NCBI RefSeq assembly: GCF_016612545.1
Contig: NZ_JAENRY010000034.1
Span: 1 to 64,000, forward strand
DNA length: 64,000 nucleotides
Source: Streptomyces sp. MBT65
GTDB taxonomy: Bacteria > Actinomycetota > Actinomycetes > Streptomycetales > Streptomycetaceae
Reading direction: 5' to 3'
Part shown: piece by piece, positions 60,446-64,000 of the stretch
How the letters are laid out: each line of letters starts with the position of its first letter
How positions within the stretch are numbered: position 1 is the first letter of the stretch
Notes under the pieces: generated by a model
Told to the model about the DNA's origin: nothing
Database searches by the model: none
What the model saw: only the letters and a program-made list of their open reading frames with translations
Made by a program: the position numbers and the translations under genes

Positions 60446-60454
60446 CCAGGGCGA

Positions 60455-60484
60455 GCCACCGACACCCTGCCGATTGTCAGTGGC
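60455..60484 (+). terminator. Hairpin after ABC permease
   Basis: GCCACCGACA (60455-60464) pairs with 60475-60484 at 9 of 10 positions, 10 bp after the permease stop. Confidence 0.55.
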
Positions 60485-60529
60485 GGCCCGTCTACTGGAG
60501 TCATGACAGACGAGCCGACCTCTGACCCG

Positions 60530-61075
60530 CTAGCCCTGTGCGGCGTCCCGCAGCCGCCCGAACTCCTCGGCCATCGTCGCCGCCGTCCAGTGCGCGTTCA
60601 GACCGCTCGGATTGGGCAGCACCCACACGCGTGTGTCCCCGAATGTCCGCTCCTGGGGCCCCACTTGGGCCCGACGGTCGTCAAAGGCGGCCCGGTAGGC
60701 GGTGACGCCCAGCACCGCCAGCCAGCGCGGCTGCCACCCCGTCAGCTTCTGCGCGAGGAGTTCGCCGCCCTCGCGCTACTCCTCCGCGCTCAGCTCGTCG
60801 GCACGGGCCGTGGCCCGTGCCACCACGTTGGTGATACCGAGCCCGAAGGACAGCAACTCCCCTTGCTCCGCGGGCTTCATGAGCCTCGGGGTGAAGCCGG
60901 ACAGATGCAGCACGGGCCAGAAGCGGTTGCCGGGGCGGGCGAAGTGGTGGCCCGTGGCCGCCGTCATCAGACCGGGGTTGATACCGCAGAACAGCACGGC
61001 GAGGCCGTCCGCGACGACGTCCGGTACGAGACGGTCGCGGGCGGCCTCCAGCTCGGCCTGGGTGAAGCGGGTCAG
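60530..61075 (-). pseudogene. mug: G/U mismatch-specific DNA glycosylase (mug), interrupted by one amber codon
   Basis: On the minus strand the frame reads as a complete Mug: TRFTQAELEAARDRLVPDVV, LFCGINPGLMTAATGHHFARPGN (catalytic loop), GLGITNVVARATARADELSAEE, then TAG at 60776-60778 (codon 100), then REGGELLAQKLTGWQPRWLAVLGVTAYRAAF and LPNPSGLNAHWTAATMAEEFGRLR to the stop at 60530. Only that codon breaks it; relatives have Tyr (TAC) there. The expected start codon is also odd: CTG at 61073-61075, overlapping the purB stop, where GTG or ATG would be expected. So it is a recent pseudogene, a readthrough gene, or a sequencing error. Active enzyme removes U or T from G mispairs. Confidence 0.85.
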
Positions 61076-62514
61076 AGGATCGCCCCCGGGGTGTACCCCG
61101 CGGCCTCCGGGTGCTGCTTCGCGAGCTCCTCGACGCGGGCGACGACGACGGCGACCTGGTCGGCCGCGGCACCCGTGAAGGACAGCTTGTCGGCCATCAG
61201 CGCGTCCAACTGGGCGCGGTCGAGCGGGATGCGCTCGTCGGCGGCGAGCTTGTCCAGCAGCTCGTTGCGCTCGGCGCCCTGCTCACGCATCGCCAGCGCG
61301 GAGGCGACGGCGTTCTCCTTGATGGCCTCGTGCGCGACCTCGCGGCCGACACCCGCGCGGACGGCGGCCATCAGCACCTTGGTCGTCGCGAGGAACGGCA
61401 GATAGCGGTCCAACTCCCGTGCCACGACCGCCGGGAACGCGCCGAACTCGTCGAGGACGGTCAGGAACGTCTCCAGCAGACCGTCGAGTGCGAAGAACGC
61501 GTCGGGGAGGGCCACCCGGCGCACCACCGAGCAGGAGACATCGCCCTCGTTCCACTGGTCGCCCGCCAGCTCGCCGGTCATCGACGCGTAGCCGCGCAGG
61601 ATGACCATGAGGCCGTTGACGCGCTCGCAGGAGCGGGTGTTCATCTTGTGCGGCATCGCGGAGGAACCGACCTGGCCCGGCTTGAAGCCCTCGGTGACCA
61701 GCTCGTGCCCGGCCATCAGCCGGATCGTCTTCGCGAGCGACGAGGGCGCCGCCGCGACCTGCACCAGCGCGGTCACGACCTCGTAGTCCAGCGAGCGCGG
61801 GTACACCTGGCCGACCGAGGTGAACGCCTGCGAGAAGCCCAGGTGCGAGGCGATCCGCTGCTCCAGCTCCGCGAGCTTCGCCGCGTCGCCGCCGAGCAGG
61901 TCCAGCATGTCCTGGGCCGTGCCCACCGGCCCCTTGATACCGCGCAGCGGGTAACGGCCAAGGAGCTCTTCCACCCGGCCGTACGCCACGAGCAGCTCGT
62001 CGGCGGCGGTCGCGAAGCGCTTGCCGAGGGTGGTGGCCTGTGCGGCCACGTTGTGCGAGCGGCCGGCCATGACCAGCTCGCCGTACTCACCGGCCAGCTT
62101 GCCCAGCCGCGCCAGGACGGCCACCGTACGGTCGCGCATCAGCTCCAGGGAGAGCCGGATCTGCAACTGCTCGACGTTCTCGGTGAGATCCCGGGACGTC
62201 ATGCCCTTGTGCACCTGCTCGTGCCCGGCGAGGTCGTTGAACTCCTCGATCCGCGCCTTCACATCGTGCCGCGTGACCTTCTCGCGCTCGGCGATCGAGG
62301 CCAGGTCGACCTGGTCGAGCACCCGCTCGTAGTCCGCGATCGCCGCGTCCGGCACCTCGATACCGAGGTCCTTCTGGGCGCGCAGGACAGCGAGCCAGAG
62401 TTGCCGCTCCAGCTTCACCTTCTGCTCGGGGGACCAGAGCGTGGCGAGCTCGGTGGAGGCGTAACGTCCGGCGAGGACGTTCGGGATGCGGGGCTTGGCG
62501 GGAGCGGAAGTCAC
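61072..62514 (-). CDS. purB: Adenylosuccinate lyase
   Basis: A 480-residue fumarase/aspartase-superfamily enzyme with signature SSAMPHKMNTRSCERVNGL, HKGMTSRDLTENVEQLQ and GRSHNVAAQATTLGKRFA. It catalyses two steps of purine synthesis: SAICAR to AICAR and adenylosuccinate to AMP. GTG 62514 (VTSAPAKPRIPNVLAGRYAS) has TAAACT 8 nt upstream and no binding site, so it may be leaderless. The mug pseudogene overlaps its end by 4 nt. Confidence 0.97.
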   Translation of the reverse strand: MTSAPAKPRIPNVLAGRYASTELATLWSPEQKVKLERQLWLAVLRAQKDLGIEVPDAAIADYERVLDQVDLASIAEREKVTRHDVKARIEEFNDLAGHEQVHKGMTSRDLTENVEQLQIRLSLELMRDRTVAVLARLGKLAGEYGELVMAGRSHNVAAQATTLGKRFATAADELLVAYGRVEELLGRYPLRGIKGPVGTAQDMLDLLGGDAAKLAELEQRIASHLGFSQAFTSVGQVYPRSLDYEVVTALVQVAAAPSSLAKTIRLMAGHELVTEGFKPGQVGSSAMPHKMNTRSCERVNGLMVILRGYASMTGELAGDQWNEGDVSCSVVRRVALPDAFFALDGLLETFLTVLDEFGAFPAVVARELDRYLPFLATTKVLMAAVRAGVGREVAHEAIKENAVASALAMREQGAERNELLDKLAADERIPLDRAQLDALMADKLSFTGAAADQVAVVVARVEELAKQHPEAAGYTPGAIL

Positions 62515-62708
62515 GTGTACGGAGTTTACCCGGCGTCCCCGAGGCTCCGGACCGTGCACACAGTCCAGAGGGCGCAGGTCAAGGACTCCCCGGGTGCGCC
62601 GGACCCCCTCCAACCCGATGGGGTGAATACCTCCAGTAGCCGGAAACCGCACACCCCCTTTGCGAGTCACACATCTCGCATTCATCAGCGAGAACCTCAG
62701 GGGGACCC

Positions 62709-63275
62709 ATGACCAACCAGCCGCCCTACCCGCCACAGCAGCCCTACGGCCAGCCCCCGTTCCCGCCGCAACCCCCGAAGAAGCGCTCCGTCGGAAAGAT
62801 CGTCGGCCTCGGCTGCCTGGGCATCGTCGGCCTGTTCGTCATCATCGGCGTCCTCGCCGCCGTCATCGGGGGCGGCAGCAGCGGCGACAAGGAGTCCGGC
62901 AAGAGCCCCGACAAGACGGCCACGGGCACGAAGAAGAACGACACCAAGAGCGACACGAAGAAGGACGCCACCGACGACAAGGTCGTCTTCAAGGTGTGGG
63001 GCACCGCCCCCGCCGGCGCCCTCGGAGGCCTCGACATCGGCTACGGCTCCGACTCGGACACCCGCAAGGGCACCTTCCAGGACGGCAAGTTCGAGGCGAC
63101 GCTGACCCTCGACAAGGACGCCCTCTACTACGACGTCCACGCACAACTCCAGGGCTCCGGAGACATCAACTGCTCGGTCACAGCAGACGGCAAGACGAAG
63201 ACGGGCCACGCGTCCGGCGGCTACAACATCTGCAACGCCCAGTTGAGCAGCAACTTCACCGGGGGCTGGTCGTAG
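62709..63275 (+). CDS. Small membrane-anchored protein with MmpS-like C-terminal domain
   Basis: A 188-residue protein: Pro/Gln-rich cytoplasmic N-terminus (PPYPPQQPYGQPPFPPQPP), one membrane helix (IVGLGCLGIVGLFVIIGVLAAVIGG, about 29-53), a Lys/Asp/Ser/Thr linker, then an extracellular beta domain ending GSGDINCSVTADGKTKTGHASGGYNICNAQL with two Cys that can pair. That ending resembles MmpS proteins, which assist MmpL transporters, but no MmpL is near. ATG 62709 follows GGGGG. Confidence 0.75.
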   Translation: MTNQPPYPPQQPYGQPPFPPQPPKKRSVGKIVGLGCLGIVGLFVIIGVLAAVIGGGSSGDKESGKSPDKTATGTKKNDTKSDTKKDATDDKVVFKVWGTAPAGALGGLDIGYGSDSDTRKGTFQDGKFEATLTLDKDALYYDVHAQLQGSGDINCSVTADGKTKTGHASGGYNICNAQLSSNFTGGWS

Positions 63276-63352
63276 CCGGTTCTGCGCGCTGCCGGATCCC
63301 GCGGATTCCGCGGCGCCCGAACAGGAACGGAACGACTACCCCGGGGAGAACC

Positions 63353-63925
63353 ATGACCGAGACCAGCGTGCCGTCGGTGCCGCCCATGCCACCCCATCCG
63401 CCCATGCCACCGAACGATCCGTCGCCGACGGCGAAGAAGCCGCGCACGAATCTCGTCGTCATCGGCTCGGCCGTCGCCGTCATCGCCGCTGTCGTGGCCA
63501 CCGGCGTCGTGGTCGTGCAGTCCAGGACCGGCGAAACCAGACCGGCCGCCGCCAAGTCGAACGCACAGGACGAGGACGCCGTCACCGCGGCGAAGCCGGA
63601 CCCGGAGCCGACGTACAGCGAAGTCGACGCCGACAGCTTCACCGTCGGGCTGAAGACCACCGCTCGGCATTGCTTCGGGTCGGCGGGCTGCAACGTGACG
63701 GTCCAGCCCGACCTGACCTTTCTGGGGGACAGCGAGGGGATCGATCCGGACGCGGTGTACGACATCACCTACGAGATCCACGGCGATGAGTCCGGCCCGG
63801 TCATCGAGACGGCCGAGTTGTCGAACAGAACGAGCCTGAGCTACACGTCATCCGTGCTCAGTACCGCTTCGGCGGGCACGGAGCTGTCCGCGGAGATCAC
63901 GGACGTCTCCGTCGAAGGGGGATGA
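63353..63925 (+). CDS. Small membrane-anchored protein, function unknown
   Basis: A 190-residue protein with the same design as its upstream neighbour: Pro-rich N-terminus (VPPMPPHPPMPPNDP), one membrane helix (LVVIGSAVAVIAAVVATGVVVV, about 34-56), acidic linker, and an extracellular domain (about 88-190) with Cys pair HCFGSAGCNVTV and a beta-rich DLTFLGDSEGIDPDAVYDITYEIHG. The two may be diverged relatives in one operon (77-bp gap). ATG 63353 has GGGGAGA upstream. After it, 63926-64000 shows nothing. Confidence 0.75.
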   Translation: MTETSVPSVPPMPPHPPMPPNDPSPTAKKPRTNLVVIGSAVAVIAAVVATGVVVVQSRTGETRPAAAKSNAQDEDAVTAAKPDPEPTYSEVDADSFTVGLKTTARHCFGSAGCNVTVQPDLTFLGDSEGIDPDAVYDITYEIHGDESGPVIETAELSNRTSLSYTSSVLSTASAGTELSAEITDVSVEGG

Positions 63926-64000
63926 GGCGCCTCCCGACCCTCCGCCATCTCGGCCAGCACCCCCGCATGGCACTCCAACGGCGCACACCAGCAGGCCAAC

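Noticed and set aside
1..64000. CRISPR arrays, tRNA, rRNA, insertion sequences, phage genes
   Set aside because: No regularly spaced repeats, tRNA-like cloverleaf, transposase or phage structural/integrase gene was recognised on either strand.

Overview
The window is high-GC actinobacterial chromosome, almost certainly Streptomyces or a close relative. The evidence is GC-rich third codon positions, GTG/TTG starts, GGAGG-type ribosome binding sites, many leaderless starts, and family content such as MbtH, AfsR/SARP, DasR-like GntR, Imm21, PobA, SWIM/DUF6493 proteins and an AAC-less GC-rich style throughout. No rRNA, tRNA, CRISPR array, insertion sequence or prophage was recognised. Most of it reads as chromosomal single-copy genes rather than a mobile island.

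Layout. 1-7.8 kb is the right edge of a nonribosomal-peptide siderophore locus: the last part of an NRPS (A-PCP-E), an MbtH-like protein, a strong shared terminator, then on the other strand a ferric-siderophore-binding lipoprotein and two exporter-fold ABC half-transporters, headed by an iron-box sequence. 7.8-13.7 kb holds a DedA membrane protein, two left-handed beta-helix proteins (gamma carbonic anhydrase-like, acetyltransferase), an EamA permease with a divergent XRE-cupin regulator, a YbaK editing protein, and a CDF metal exporter with a divergent ArsR regulator. 13.7-17.2 kb has PobA, an APC permease and a CoA-binding protein. 17.3-22.5 kb is a glycan locus: GH110-type alpha-galactosidase, LacI regulator, and a secreted six-hairpin protein. 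22.5-28.6 kb has an AfsR-type regulator, a dehalogenase-like hydrolase, a secreted Ig-like protein, a degenerate CysRS/MshC-like protein overlapping SixA, and an RmlD-like reductase. 28.6-38 kb has a large APC permease, a YigZ protein, a receptor Ser/Thr kinase and SbcCD. 38-45 kb has two Lrp regulators, a rhodanese, an orphan Imm21, a DUF885 protein, a trans-sulfuration PLP enzyme and a membrane ACT-GNAT acetyltransferase. 45-49.2 kb is a SWIM/DUF6493 operon. 49.3-54.3 kb has PhoD, a MocR regulator with divergent EamA permease, and an alpha/beta hydrolase. 54.3-60.5 kb has a DasR-like GntR regulator, a ROK regulator and a two-component system divergent from an ABC exporter. 60.5-64 kb has a mug pseudogene, purB and two small membrane-anchored proteins.

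How parts work together. The siderophore genes form one functional unit: iron scarcity would relieve repression at 7750-7768, making the ABC pair and lipoprotein, while the NRPS and MbtH make the ligand. The ABC pair shows complementary loss of catalytic motifs, so it should be an obligate heterodimer. Several regulator/target pairs are divergent and share candidate operators (XRE-cupin/EamA, ArsR/CDF, MocR/EamA, sensor kinase/ABC).

Most notable: the heterodimeric ABC pair with one dead ATP site; a CysRS-like protein without HIGH or KMSKS motifs in an operon with SixA; a DasR-type palindrome on the -35 box of a GntR gene; an interspersed repeat that has become the C-terminus of a PLP enzyme; an EamA gene running about 95 codons antisense into its neighbour; a mug gene broken by one amber codon; and a set of at least nine leaderless starts with the same 6-nt spacing from a TANNNT-like box. 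All functional calls rest on reading the sequence and on general family knowledge; no database search was run.
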